A DNA stretch of 64,000 nt from Hephaestia mangrovi (GTDB taxonomy: Bacteria; Pseudomonadota; Alphaproteobacteria; Sphingomonadales; Sphingomonadaceae): assembly GCF_019880555.1 (NCBI RefSeq), contig NZ_JAINVU010000002.1:620001-684000 (forward strand), read 5' to 3'. How positions within the stretch are numbered: the stretch's first letter is position 1; the number at the start of each line of letters is the position of its first letter. Below the pieces are notes generated by a model, which was not told the origin of the DNA, made no database searches, and saw only the letters and a program-made list of their open reading frames with translations. The position numbers and the translations under genes were made by a program. Positions 18,620 through 27,887 of this stretch are shown one piece after another.

Positions 18620-19690
18620 ATGCACCACATCGGCTTTCTGGGCTGGCAGCTTCCTGTCCCGCTGGCGGATACGATCGCCTGCATAATCGCGGTGATCGCG
18701 GCGCTGGCGGTGCATTGGCTGGTTTATGCCGTGTTGCGTCGGTTGGTGCGGCGCTCGTCGACGTCGAGCGACGATATCGTCCTGTCGCAGGCGTGGCATC
18801 CGCTCCGATGGATTTGCGTCGCGCTGGCTCTGGCGCTGGTCCGGCTTCATCTGCATCTGGTTGGCGAGGCGGACGCCGCGTGGCGGCAGGGCGCGGGGCT
18901 GCTGCTGCCGGCGATGCTCGGCTGGCTCGCCATTGCCATGCTGCGCGCGATGCAGCGGATCGTCGAGATCAGGACAGACATTACCGTTGCCGACAATCTG
19001 GCGGCGCGGCGGCGGCGGACGCGGAGCGCGATCCTGGGGCGGATCGCGATATTCCTCGTCGCCTTCGTGACCATCTGCCTGATGCTCCTGAGCATTCCCG
19101 CGGTGCGCGCGGTTGGCGTGACGCTGATGGCATCGGCGGGGCTGGCGGGCCTAGCGGTCGGCGCCGCGGCGCAGCCCGCGCTCAAGAACCTGATTGCCGG
19201 CATCCAGATGGCCTTCACCGAGCCGATCCGGATCGACGACGTCGTCATCGTGGAGAACGAATGGGGGCGGATCGAGGAGATCCGGCTGACCTATGTCGTC
19301 GTCAAGATCTGGGACGAGCGGCGGCTGATCGTGCCGGTGTCGCGGTTTCTGGAGCAGCCGTTCGAGAATTGGACGCGCGCCAACTCACAATTGCTGGGCA
19401 CCTCTTTCTTCTATCTCGATCCGACCGCGGATCTCGTCCGGCTGCGGACCAAGTTCGAAGAAACGGTGAAGGCCGATCCGCGCTGGGACGGGCGGGTGAT
19501 GACGCTCGCCGTCACTGACATCCGCGAACAGGTGATCGAGGTGCGCGCGCTGGTCAGCGCGGCCGATTCGGGGCGCCAGTTCGATCTGCGCACCGCGATC
19601 CGCGAGAAGCTGCTCGCGTTCATTCGCGATGAGATGCCGGAGGCGCTGCCGCGTCGCCGGGCGGAACTGGTTCCTCATCCGGCAGGGTGA
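18620..19690 (+). CDS. MscS-family mechanosensitive channel
   Basis: 356 residues. Several transmembrane segments in the first 180 residues lead to the pore-lining helix AGLAGLAVGAAAQPALKN and the beta domain IQMAFTEPIRIDDVVIVENEWGRIEEI, both diagnostic for MscS. It releases solutes during hypo-osmotic shock or conducts small ions. The ATG at 18620 (MHHIGFLGWQLPVP) follows GACGGGGG seven bases after the preceding stop. The last 71 bases of the gene lie antisense over the 3' end of nfeD. Confidence 0.92.
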   Translation: MHHIGFLGWQLPVPLADTIACIIAVIAALAVHWLVYAVLRRLVRRSSTSSDDIVLSQAWHPLRWICVALALALVRLHLHLVGEADAAWRQGAGLLLPAMLGWLAIAMLRAMQRIVEIRTDITVADNLAARRRRTRSAILGRIAIFLVAFVTICLMLLSIPAVRAVGVTLMASAGLAGLAVGAAAQPALKNLIAGIQMAFTEPIRIDDVVIVENEWGRIEEIRLTYVVVKIWDERRLIVPVSRFLEQPFENWTRANSQLLGTSFFYLDPTADLVRLRTKFEETVKADPRWDGRVMTLAVTDIREQVIEVRALVSAADSGRQFDLRTAIREKLLAFIRDEMPEALPRRRAELVPHPAG

Positions 19691-20141
19691 GATCGAGCGG
19701 CTCGACCAGCAGCGTATTGCCGGCGATGCCGACGATACGGGCCCGCGCGCCGGCGGGAAGATCGTGGCCGCTGATTGGCCATGAGCTGTCACCGATCCGG
19801 GCATGGCCGAAGCCGTCGACGATCGCATCGGTGACGATCACCGTCTGGCCGATCAGGCGCGCGGCGCGATCGTTGAGCTGGGGATCGAGGCTCTCGACCG
19901 GATAATCGCTATACCAGCGCTTGCCGATCGCGACGGTGACGCCGCTCCAGATCGCGAACGAGACGAGCTGGGCGGCGAGCGGGAGATCGGGTAGCGCAAC
20001 CGCGGCGATGCCGGTGATCGCCGCCGCAATCGCGAGGAAGATCAGGAAGACGCCGGGAACGACGATCTCGCCGATCCCGAGCAGCACCGCGGCCGCCAGC
20101 CACCAGACGACCGGGCTGGTGGCGAGGCTGTCGAGGGTCAT
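19620..20141 (-). CDS. NfeD-like membrane protein
   Basis: 173 residues. It has two to three transmembrane helices (VVWWLAAAVLLGIGEIVVPGVF and following) and a C-terminal OB-fold (IGQTVIVTDAIVDGFGHARIGDSSWPI) typical of short NfeD. NfeD partners with SPFH/stomatin proteins in membrane microdomains. Here the stomatin gene lies directly upstream, with a 4-bp ATGA overlap (20138-20141), supporting translational coupling. The 3' 71 bases overlap mscS on the other strand. The Pro/Ala-rich C-terminus is encoded mainly in that overlap. Confidence 0.88.
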   Translation of the reverse strand: MTLDSLATSPVVWWLAAAVLLGIGEIVVPGVFLIFLAIAAAITGIAAVALPDLPLAAQLVSFAIWSGVTVAIGKRWYSDYPVESLDPQLNDRAARLIGQTVIVTDAIVDGFGHARIGDSSWPISGHDLPAGARARIVGIAGNTLLVEPLDLTLPDEEPVPPGDAAAPPASHRE

Positions 20142-21130
20142 GCGCCGCCCGCGTCACCCGAGCCGCGGGTGCGGCGAACGGTGGGCGTGGTGGTGGTCGT
20201 CGGCACCGAAGCCGGGTCGCCACCCTTGTTGAGCGCTTCCCTGGCGAGCTCGCCGATGCCGCCGAGCGTGCCGATCAGTTGCGTCGCCTCGACCGGGAAC
20301 ATGATCGTCTTGGCGTTGGGCGACGTGGCGAATTTGCTCACCGCGTCGACATATTTCTGCGCGACGAAATAGTTGATCGCCTGTGCCGAGCCCTGCTCGA
20401 TCGCATCGGAGACGAGTTTGGTCGCCTTGGCCTCAGCCTCGGCGGCACGCTCGCGGGCTTCGGCTTCGCGGAAAGCCGATTCGCGCTTGCCCTCGGCCTC
20501 GAGGATCGCCGACTGCTTCTTGCCTTCGGCGCGCAGGATGTCCGACGCACGCGCGCCTTCGGCATCGAGGATGTTGGCGCGCTTCTCGCGCTCGGCCTTC
20601 ATCTGGCGGCCCATCGCGTTGACGATGTCTTGCGGCGGGCGGATGTCCTTGATCTCGACGCGGGTGATCTTGACGCCCCAGGGATTGGTCGCGTGATCGA
20701 CGACATTCAGCAGCCGCACATTGATTTCGTCGCGCTTCGACAGCGTTTCGTCGAGGTCCATCGAGCCCATCACCGTGCGCAGATTGGTGGTCGAGAGCTG
20801 CATGATGCCGAGGAACAGGTCGCTGACCTCGTAAGCCGCCTTGGCCGCATCGAGCACCTGGAAGAACACCACGCCATCGACCGCGACCATCGCATTGTCC
20901 TTGGTGATGATCTCCTGCCCCGGGATGTCGAGTACCTGCTCCATCATGTTGACGCGCTTGCCGACACGATAGAAGAACGAGGGATAGAAGTTGAACCCCG
21001 GCTTCGCGACAGTGGTGAAGCGGCCGAAATGTTCGATCGTATATTGATAGCCTTGGCGCACGATCTTGATGCTGGTCATGAGGTAGAGCAGCACGATCAC
21101 CAGGATCAACGCGGCAATGATGACGATCAT
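20138..21130 (-). CDS. SPFH/stomatin-like membrane protease-associated protein (QmcA-like)
   Basis: 330 residues. An N-terminal membrane hairpin (MIVIIAALILVIVLLYL) is followed by an SPFH domain (YQYTIEHFGRFTTVAKPGFN to about residue 190), an Ala/Glu-rich coiled coil (about 190-260, REKRANILDAEGARASD), and a Thr/Pro-rich tail. Stomatins scaffold membrane domains and regulate proteases such as FtsH. The ATG at 21130 has GGGGG about ten bases upstream; a frame open to 21211 lacks the hydrophobic start. It is coupled to nfeD and divergent from guaB. Confidence 0.9.
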   Translation of the reverse strand: MIVIIAALILVIVLLYLMTSIKIVRQGYQYTIEHFGRFTTVAKPGFNFYPSFFYRVGKRVNMMEQVLDIPGQEIITKDNAMVAVDGVVFFQVLDAAKAAYEVSDLFLGIMQLSTTNLRTVMGSMDLDETLSKRDEINVRLLNVVDHATNPWGVKITRVEIKDIRPPQDIVNAMGRQMKAEREKRANILDAEGARASDILRAEGKKQSAILEAEGKRESAFREAEARERAAEAEAKATKLVSDAIEQGSAQAINYFVAQKYVDAVSKFATSPNAKTIMFPVEATQLIGTLGGIGELAREALNKGGDPASVPTTTTTPTVRRTRGSGDAGGA

Positions 21131-21202
21131 GAATAACCCCCGAAATCCACTTCTCACGGTGACGGGAAGGCTAGCAGGTTCCGACGTGGCGCGCATCTGA
21201 AA

Positions 21203-21220
21203 CCGGCGCAACAGCGCCGG
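21203..21220. promoter_or_regulatory. Perfect palindrome in the stomatin-guaB divergent gap
   Basis: CCGGCGC (21203-21209) pairs with GCGCCGG (21214-21220) around AACA. It lies between two divergent start codons (21130 and 21310). On either strand it is upstream of a gene, so an operator or leader hairpin is more likely than a terminator. No known regulator site is recognised. Confidence 0.35.
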
Positions 21221-21294
21221 AAAATCGCACTTGTCGATACGTCACTAGCGCCGGGCGGATGCTTTGGTTACATGGCCTGCCACGATTCCCCTAG

Positions 21295-22767
<1,473 letters not shown>

Positions 22768-22872
22768 CTCTTTATCCTCTTCCCACCGAGGAAGGCAAAG
22801 AATGAGGTCTCCTTCCGCCGCGAGGCTCCACCTCTTTCCCGCCCCTGGAGGGGAGGGGCTGGTTGGCGCGTC

Positions 22873-24060
22873 ATGACCCCCGGCGGGCGGGCGCAGGCGG
22901 CGATCGAGCTGCTCGACGCGATCATTATCGCCGCGCGCGATCAGGGGCCAGCGGCGGACACGCTGATCGCGCGCTATTTCGCCGAGCGGCGCTATGCCGG
23001 GAGCAAGGACCGGCGCGCGGTGCGCGACCTGGTCTATGCCGCGATCCGGCGCGCGGGCGAGCGGCCGGAAAGCGGACGAGCGGCGTTAATCGGGGTGGCC
23101 GATGACGATCCTGCATTAGCAGCGTCATTCACGGGCGAAGGGCACGCACCAGCGCCGATCGCTGCGGATGAGGCGCGGGCGGCCGCAGCAGTAGCGCCGG
23201 GCTGGCTGATCCAGCAGTTGCGCGCATCGGGGCTGGGCGATGAGGAACTCGCCGCGCTTGGTGAACGCGCGCCGCTCGACGTGCGGGTCAATCGGCTCAA
23301 GGCCGATCGCGCGAGCGTGATGGCATCGATCCCGGATGCCGTAGCCTTGCCGCATGCGGCGGACGGATTGCGGTTGCCGGCAGGAACGACAGTCGAGCAA
23401 CTCGACGCGTTTCGTGCCGGGCGGATCGAAGTCCAGGACGAGGGCAGCCAGATCGTGGCGATGGCCGCTGCTGCCAAGCCGGGCATGGCGGTGGTCGATC
23501 TGTGCGCCGGTGCCGGCGGCAAGACGCTTGCCCTCGGCGCGGCGATGGCCGGGAAGGGGCATTTGCTCGCCTGCGATGTCGATCGCGCGCGGCTTGCACG
23601 ACTGGCGCCTCGCGCCGAGCGGGCGGGGCTGGCGATCGTCGAGACGCGGCTGATGAATCCCGGTCGGGAAGCAGACGCGCTGGCCGACTGGCAGAGCCGA
23701 GCCGACGTCGTTCTGGTCGATGCGCCCTGCTCGGGGACGGGAACCTGGCGGCGCAATCCCGAGGCGCGCTGGCGGCTGAGCCCCGACCGGATTGCCCGGC
23801 TGGCCGATACGCAGCGCCGGCTGCTGACGCTCGCGGCCGGGCTGGTCAAGCCGGGCGGCGCGCTGATCCATATCGTCTGCTCGCTGCTAGACGCCGAGGG
23901 GGCGGGGCAGATTGCACGGTTCCTCGACGAGCATCCCGGATGGCGCGCCGAGCCGCTTGCCTTGCCCGCGGGGCGGCCGCACGAAAGGGGCGTCCGGCTT
24001 ACCCCGGCGCACGACGGGACCGACGGTTTTTTCGTCGCGCGGCTGGTTCGGCCGTGCTAA
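22873..24060 (+). CDS. RsmB-family rRNA (cytosine-5) methyltransferase
   Basis: 395 residues, RsmB/NOL1/NOP2/Sun family. The SAM-binding motif I is VDLCAGAGGKTLAL. Motif IV contains DAPCSGTGTWRRNPE with the release cysteine. In motif VI the catalytic cysteine is in IVCSLLDAEG, where the more usual preceding Thr (TCS) is Val. An N-terminal NusB-like segment is short and degenerate. It probably methylates 16S rRNA C967 or a similar position. The ATG at 22873 begins MTPGGRAQAAIELLDAI. It sits between guaB and a TPR protein. Confidence 0.88.
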   Translation: MTPGGRAQAAIELLDAIIIAARDQGPAADTLIARYFAERRYAGSKDRRAVRDLVYAAIRRAGERPESGRAALIGVADDDPALAASFTGEGHAPAPIAADEARAAAAVAPGWLIQQLRASGLGDEELAALGERAPLDVRVNRLKADRASVMASIPDAVALPHAADGLRLPAGTTVEQLDAFRAGRIEVQDEGSQIVAMAAAAKPGMAVVDLCAGAGGKTLALGAAMAGKGHLLACDVDRARLARLAPRAERAGLAIVETRLMNPGREADALADWQSRADVVLVDAPCSGTGTWRRNPEARWRLSPDRIARLADTQRRLLTLAAGLVKPGGALIHIVCSLLDAEGAGQIARFLDEHPGWRAEPLALPAGRPHERGVRLTPAHDGTDGFFVARLVRPC

Positions 24061-24092
24061 TCGGGCGCTGAAAAGCCATGCTGGAGAAATTG

Positions 24093-24596
24093 ATGCGTAT
24101 CTCGCTCGTCGCCACCGCCGCCGCGCTGACGCTGGCCTCGGTGTCGACCGCGCTGCATAGCCAGAAACCCGACGACCAGATCGACGCCCGCTCGCTCGAA
24201 TGGCTGGCCAAGGGCAAGGCGGCGAGTGTGGCGGGCAAGCTCGAAGAAGCGACCGGCGACCTCGAAACCGCGTTGGCGGTCGATCCGCGCAACCGTGGGG
24301 CGTTCGTGGTGCTGGGCGACGTGGCGCACAAACAGGGCCTCAACGGCAAGGCGATCCGGCATTATCGCGATGCGATGCTGCTCGATCCCAACGATCCGGC
24401 CGCGATCGCCGGTGAAGGGCAGGCGTTGCTCGCCAAGGGCGCGGTGAAGCAGGCCAATGTCGATCTCGCCAAGCTGAAGAAAGTATGCAAGGGCGCGTGC
24501 CCCGAGGCGCAACAGCTCGCCGCGGCGATCGCCAAGGGACCGCCGGCGACCACGCTCGCGCAGCAGGCCGGCAGCGACGACAAACCGGTCGATTGA
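24093..24596 (+). CDS. Periplasmic TPR protein
   Basis: 167 residues. The signal peptide (RISLVATAAALTLASVSTA) is followed by two to three tetratricopeptide repeats (LEWLAKGKAASVAGKLEEAT, then AFVVLGDVAHKQGLNGKAI). TPRs mediate protein contacts; the partner is unknown. ATG at 24093 is preferred over ATG at 24078 because GGAGAAA lies at the right distance before it and the signal peptide begins there. Its stop abuts the stop of rsmA on the opposite strand (24594-24596 versus 24597-24599). Confidence 0.8.
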   Translation: MRISLVATAAALTLASVSTALHSQKPDDQIDARSLEWLAKGKAASVAGKLEEATGDLETALAVDPRNRGAFVVLGDVAHKQGLNGKAIRHYRDAMLLDPNDPAAIAGEGQALLAKGAVKQANVDLAKLKKVCKGACPEAQQLAAAIAKGPPATTLAQQAGSDDKPVD

Positions 24597-25427
24597 TTAG
24601 CCCGCGTCGAGCGCAGCGGCGATCGCGACAAATTCCGGAACGCTGACGGTCTCGGCACGGCGGGTCTCGTCGATGCCCAGCGTGGCCAGTGCATCGAGCG
24701 CGCCGGGCACGGCCTTGAGGCTCTGACGCAGCATCTTGCGACGCTGCCCGAAGGCGGCGGCGGTGAGACGCTCGAGAGTGGTGAAATCGACCCCGGCGGG
24801 GGCTGTCGCGGGCTCGATATGGACGACCGCCGACATCACCTTGGGCGGCGGCGTGAAGGCCGAGCGGTGGACCGTCATCGCGATCCGCGCGGTCGAGCGC
24901 CATTGCGCGAGGACGGCGAGGCGGCCGTAGGCCCCACTGCCGGGCGCCGCGACGATCCGCTCGGCGACTTCCTTCTGGAACATCAGCGTCAGGCTTTGCC
25001 ACCACGGCCGCCAGTCGGCCGACAGCCAGCGGACGAGCAGCGCGGTGCCGACATTGTACGGCAGGTTGGCGACGATGTGCGGGCGGCCGTCGAACAGCGA
25101 GGCGGGATCGGTGTCGAGCGCATCGCCCTCGATCACGCGGAGCTTGCCGGGATAGGCTTCGGCGAGTTCGGCCAGCGCGGGAATGCAGCGGCGATCGCGC
25201 TCGACCGCGGTGACGCGCGCGCCAGCGGCGAGCAGCGCGCGGGTCAGGCCGCCGGGACCGGGGCCGACCTCGAACACCTCGGCATCTCGCAGATCGCCCG
25301 GAACAGCGGCGATGCGGGCCAGCAACTGGCCGTCGAACAGGAAATTCTGGCCCAGCGCCTTGCTGGCGGAGAGGCCGTGCTTCGCGATCACCTCGCGAAG
25401 CGGCGGCAGCGCCGTCAGCGCCGTCAT
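24597..25427 (-). CDS. rsmA: 16S rRNA (adenine1518-N6/adenine1519-N6)-dimethyltransferase
   Basis: 276 residues (KsgA/RsmA). It dimethylates two adjacent adenines near the 3' end of 16S r[11 protein letters not shown], the SAM motif [13 protein letters not shown] and the catalytic [11 protein letters not shown] are all present. The ATG at 25427 overlaps the pdxA stop by 4 bp, and the order lptD-surA-pdxA-rsmA is the classical one. A frame open to 25640 is antisense-free but overlaps pdxA and is not used. Confidence 0.97.
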   Translation of the reverse strand: MTALTALPPLREVIAKHGLSASKALGQNFLFDGQLLARIAAVPGDLRDAEVFEVGPGPGGLTRALLAAGARVTAVERDRRCIPALAELAEAYPGKLRVIEGDALDTDPASLFDGRPHIVANLPYNVGTALLVRWLSADWRPWWQSLTLMFQKEVAERIVAAPGSGAYGRLAVLAQWRSTARIAMTVHRSAFTPPPKVMSAVVHIEPATAPAGVDFTTLERLTAAAFGQRRKMLRQSLKAVPGALDALATLGIDETRRAETVSVPEFVAIAAALDAG

Positions 25428-26419
25428 GTGCGTTCGGCGGCGCGGCGCGTCGCGGCCTCGGCCGCCATGCGGATCGCCGCGATCATCGCGCCCGGCTCGG
25501 CGCGATCCTGCCCGGCGATCGCGAAAGCGGTGCCGTGATCGGGCGAGGTGCGGACGATCGGCAACCCCAGCGTCATGTTGACGCCATCGTCGAAATAGAG
25601 CGTCTTGATCGGGATCAGCGCCTGATCGTGATAGCAGCACAAGGCTGCGTCATAGGTCTTGCGGGCGCGATCGTGGAACATCGTGTCGGCGGCGGACGGG
25701 CCGGTCGCGTCGATGCCCTCGGTGCGGAGCTGCTCGATCGCCGGCAGGATGAAGTCGATTTCCTCGCGGCCGATCGCGCCCTGCTCGCCGGCATGCGGGT
25801 TGAAACCGGCAAAGGCGAGCCGCGGGTGCTCGATACCGAAATTGCGCTGCAGCCCACGCGCGGTCGCACGCGCCTTGGCGGCGATCAGCTCGATGCTGAG
25901 TAGGCTCGAAACGCTGGCGAGCGGCACGTGCGTGGTGATCGGCACGACCCGCAGACCGGGCCCTGCCAGCATCATCACGGCGTTGTCGCCCGAGACGCCG
26001 AACCGCTCGGCAACGAATTCGGTCTGGCCGGGATGGGTGAAGCCGATCTGGTAGAGCTGGGCCTTGGAAACGGGACCGGTGACGAGCGCGCCGGCGGCGC
26101 CCGTGCGCGCGAGGCCGGTGGCGAGCTCCAGCGCGTGGAGCGCGCAACGGGCGCCGTCGGTATCGGGCACGCCAGGCGTGATCGCGCCGGCATCCTCCAC
26201 CCTGAGCACCGGCAAGGCGGCAGCAAAGGCGCGGGAAGCGGCGTCGGGGGTGTCTATCACCTCGATGGGACCGTCCCAGACGCGCTCGATCGCGCGTGGA
26301 TCACCGACCGCGAAGAAGGGGGCGAGTTTCGCGCGACGGCGCGCAGCCCATGCCTTGGCGATGATCTCGGGCCCGATCCCGGCGGGATCGCCCATCGATA
26401 CGGCGAGCGGCGCGATCAC
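25424..26419 (-). CDS. pdxA: 4-hydroxythreonine-4-phosphate dehydrogenase
   Basis: 331 residues, pyridoxal phosphate synthesis (DXP-dependent route). It oxidises 4-phosphohydroxy-threonine with NAD+. Seen: [11 protein letters not shown] at the start, [12 protein letters not shown], and the metal-binding region [13 protein letters not shown] with [13 protein letters not shown] start at 26419 ([15 protein letters not shown]). It is followed by rsmA with a 4-bp overlap and preceded by surA with a 23-bp gap, all one operon. Confidence 0.96.
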   Translation of the reverse strand: MIAPLAVSMGDPAGIGPEIIAKAWAARRRAKLAPFFAVGDPRAIERVWDGPIEVIDTPDAASRAFAAALPVLRVEDAGAITPGVPDTDGARCALHALELATGLARTGAAGALVTGPVSKAQLYQIGFTHPGQTEFVAERFGVSGDNAVMMLAGPGLRVVPITTHVPLASVSSLLSIELIAAKARATARGLQRNFGIEHPRLAFAGFNPHAGEQGAIGREEIDFILPAIEQLRTEGIDATGPSAADTMFHDRARKTYDAALCCYHDQALIPIKTLYFDDGVNMTLGLPIVRTSPDHGTAFAIAGQDRAEPGAMIAAIRMAAEAATRRAAERT

Positions 26420-26442
26420 GTGCCGACTCCCTCCTCTTCGTC

Positions 26443-27810
26443 TCAGCGATATTCGATGATCGCGTCGCGGCGCAGATCGCGCAAGACCTGTTCGGCACGC
26501 AGGTTGACGCGCTGCTGCTCGATCTGGTTCTGCACCTGGCCGGGCGCGGGGATCGACTGCGCCGGCGGATCGTCACGACCGCACAGCACCAGCGTCCGAA
26601 CCCCTTCGGTCGGCGAACCAAACGGCGGCGTCGCCTCGCCGACCTGCATTTTGAGCAGGATTTCCTGCAACTGAGCGGGCAGCTGGCGCGCAACGATCTG
26701 ATCGTTGTCGACAACCTCTGCGCCGATCTTCTGCGCTACGCCGGTGGCATCGCCGCAGCCGTGGATCGACTGAATTTCCTTGGCGAAGGTGGCGATCTTG
26801 GCCTGTGCCTGGGCCTGCGGCATTCCCTTGGGGAAATCGAGCGTCAGCTGACGCAGGCTGAGGCGCGCGTCACGCGGATCGGCCTTGCCGACCTCTCGCT
26901 TGTCGACGAGGTAGAGGATCGAGAAACCACCCGGCGTCTCGATCGGACCGGCGATCTGGCCGACCTGCATCTGCTGCGCGGCCTGGGCCAGCGGGGCGGG
27001 CAAGGTGTCGAGCCGCACCCAGGACAGGTCGCCGCCCACTGCCCGGGTCGATGCTTCTGAAAATTGCGCAAAATAATCAAAAGGCTGCGCGCCGCTTTGA
27101 ATTTGCTGCATCATCTTCTGCATGTTGTCGTGGACCTGCTGCGCGCGGTCCGGCGTCGCCGACATGTAGATTTCACGCAGATGATATTCTTCGGTGCCCT
27201 GATCGGCCTTCAGGCGATCGAGGATGGCGTTGACCTCCTGATCGCCGACGTTGACGAACGGCTCGACTTCCTTGCTGAGATAGCGGCTCCAGGCGATCTG
27301 TGATTCGATCTGGCCGTTCAGCGAGCGCACCGACGAGCCGATCTTGTCGAGATATTGCGTCAATTGCTCGGGCGTCATGTTGAAACGCTGCGCGACGCGG
27401 TTGAAGCCGCTGGTCATCTCCGCAGGGGTGACGGTGACGTCATTGGCCTTGGCTTCCTGAATCTGCAGCGTCTCGTCGATCAGGTTGCGCAAGACCTGGA
27501 GCTTGAGGCGATTGAGTTCGTCACCCTGCAGCTTGAGGTTGTTCGCCGCCTCGATCAGCGCGACCCGCTGGTCGACGTCGGTACCGGTGATGACCGTGCC
27601 GTTGACGATCGCGGTGGGCTTGCGGACGTTGGGATCAAGCTTGCCGAACAGCTGCACATCGCTGGGGATATTGAGCCCCGAGCTGTCGGTGGTCTGGGCC
27701 GGGGGAGCTTCGTCCTGATCGTCGGTTTGCGCGAATACCGAGGTGCCAAGCGCCAGGGCGGCAACGAACCCGATCGTGCGGGTCGCCCGCGCCGCCTTCG
27801 AAATCGACAT
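26443..27810 (-). CDS. surA: Periplasmic chaperone/peptidyl-prolyl isomerase SurA
   Basis: 455 residues. The signal peptide (ARATRTIGFVAALALGTSVFA, cut before QT) precedes the SurA N-domain (VNGTVITGTDVDQRVALIEA). One parvulin-type domain follows (EEYHLREIYMSATPD to about SILYLVDKREVG) and a second, weaker one after it. It escorts outer-membrane proteins such as LptD across the periplasm. The ATG at 27810 is chosen for its signal peptide, although no strong ribosome site precedes it; ATG at 27849 is an alternative. It sits between lptD and pdxA. Confidence 0.92.
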   Translation of the reverse strand: MSISKAARATRTIGFVAALALGTSVFAQTDDQDEAPPAQTTDSSGLNIPSDVQLFGKLDPNVRKPTAIVNGTVITGTDVDQRVALIEAANNLKLQGDELNRLKLQVLRNLIDETLQIQEAKANDVTVTPAEMTSGFNRVAQRFNMTPEQLTQYLDKIGSSVRSLNGQIESQIAWSRYLSKEVEPFVNVGDQEVNAILDRLKADQGTEEYHLREIYMSATPDRAQQVHDNMQKMMQQIQSGAQPFDYFAQFSEASTRAVGGDLSWVRLDTLPAPLAQAAQQMQVGQIAGPIETPGGFSILYLVDKREVGKADPRDARLSLRQLTLDFPKGMPQAQAQAKIATFAKEIQSIHGCGDATGVAQKIGAEVVDNDQIVARQLPAQLQEILLKMQVGEATPPFGSPTEGVRTLVLCGRDDPPAQSIPAPGQVQNQIEQQRVNLRAEQVLRDLRRDAIIEYR

Positions 27811-27887
27811 GATCACGTAAATTCTTATCCCATCCAGCCGGACATCCATCGACGCGCCGGTCTTATCATCATCAACTGAACCTGAGC

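Noticed and set aside
22841..22859. Possible guaB terminator (GCCCCT/AGGGGC stem)
   Set aside because: Six-base stem in a C/G-rich run with no T-tract; alternative pairings are equally likely.
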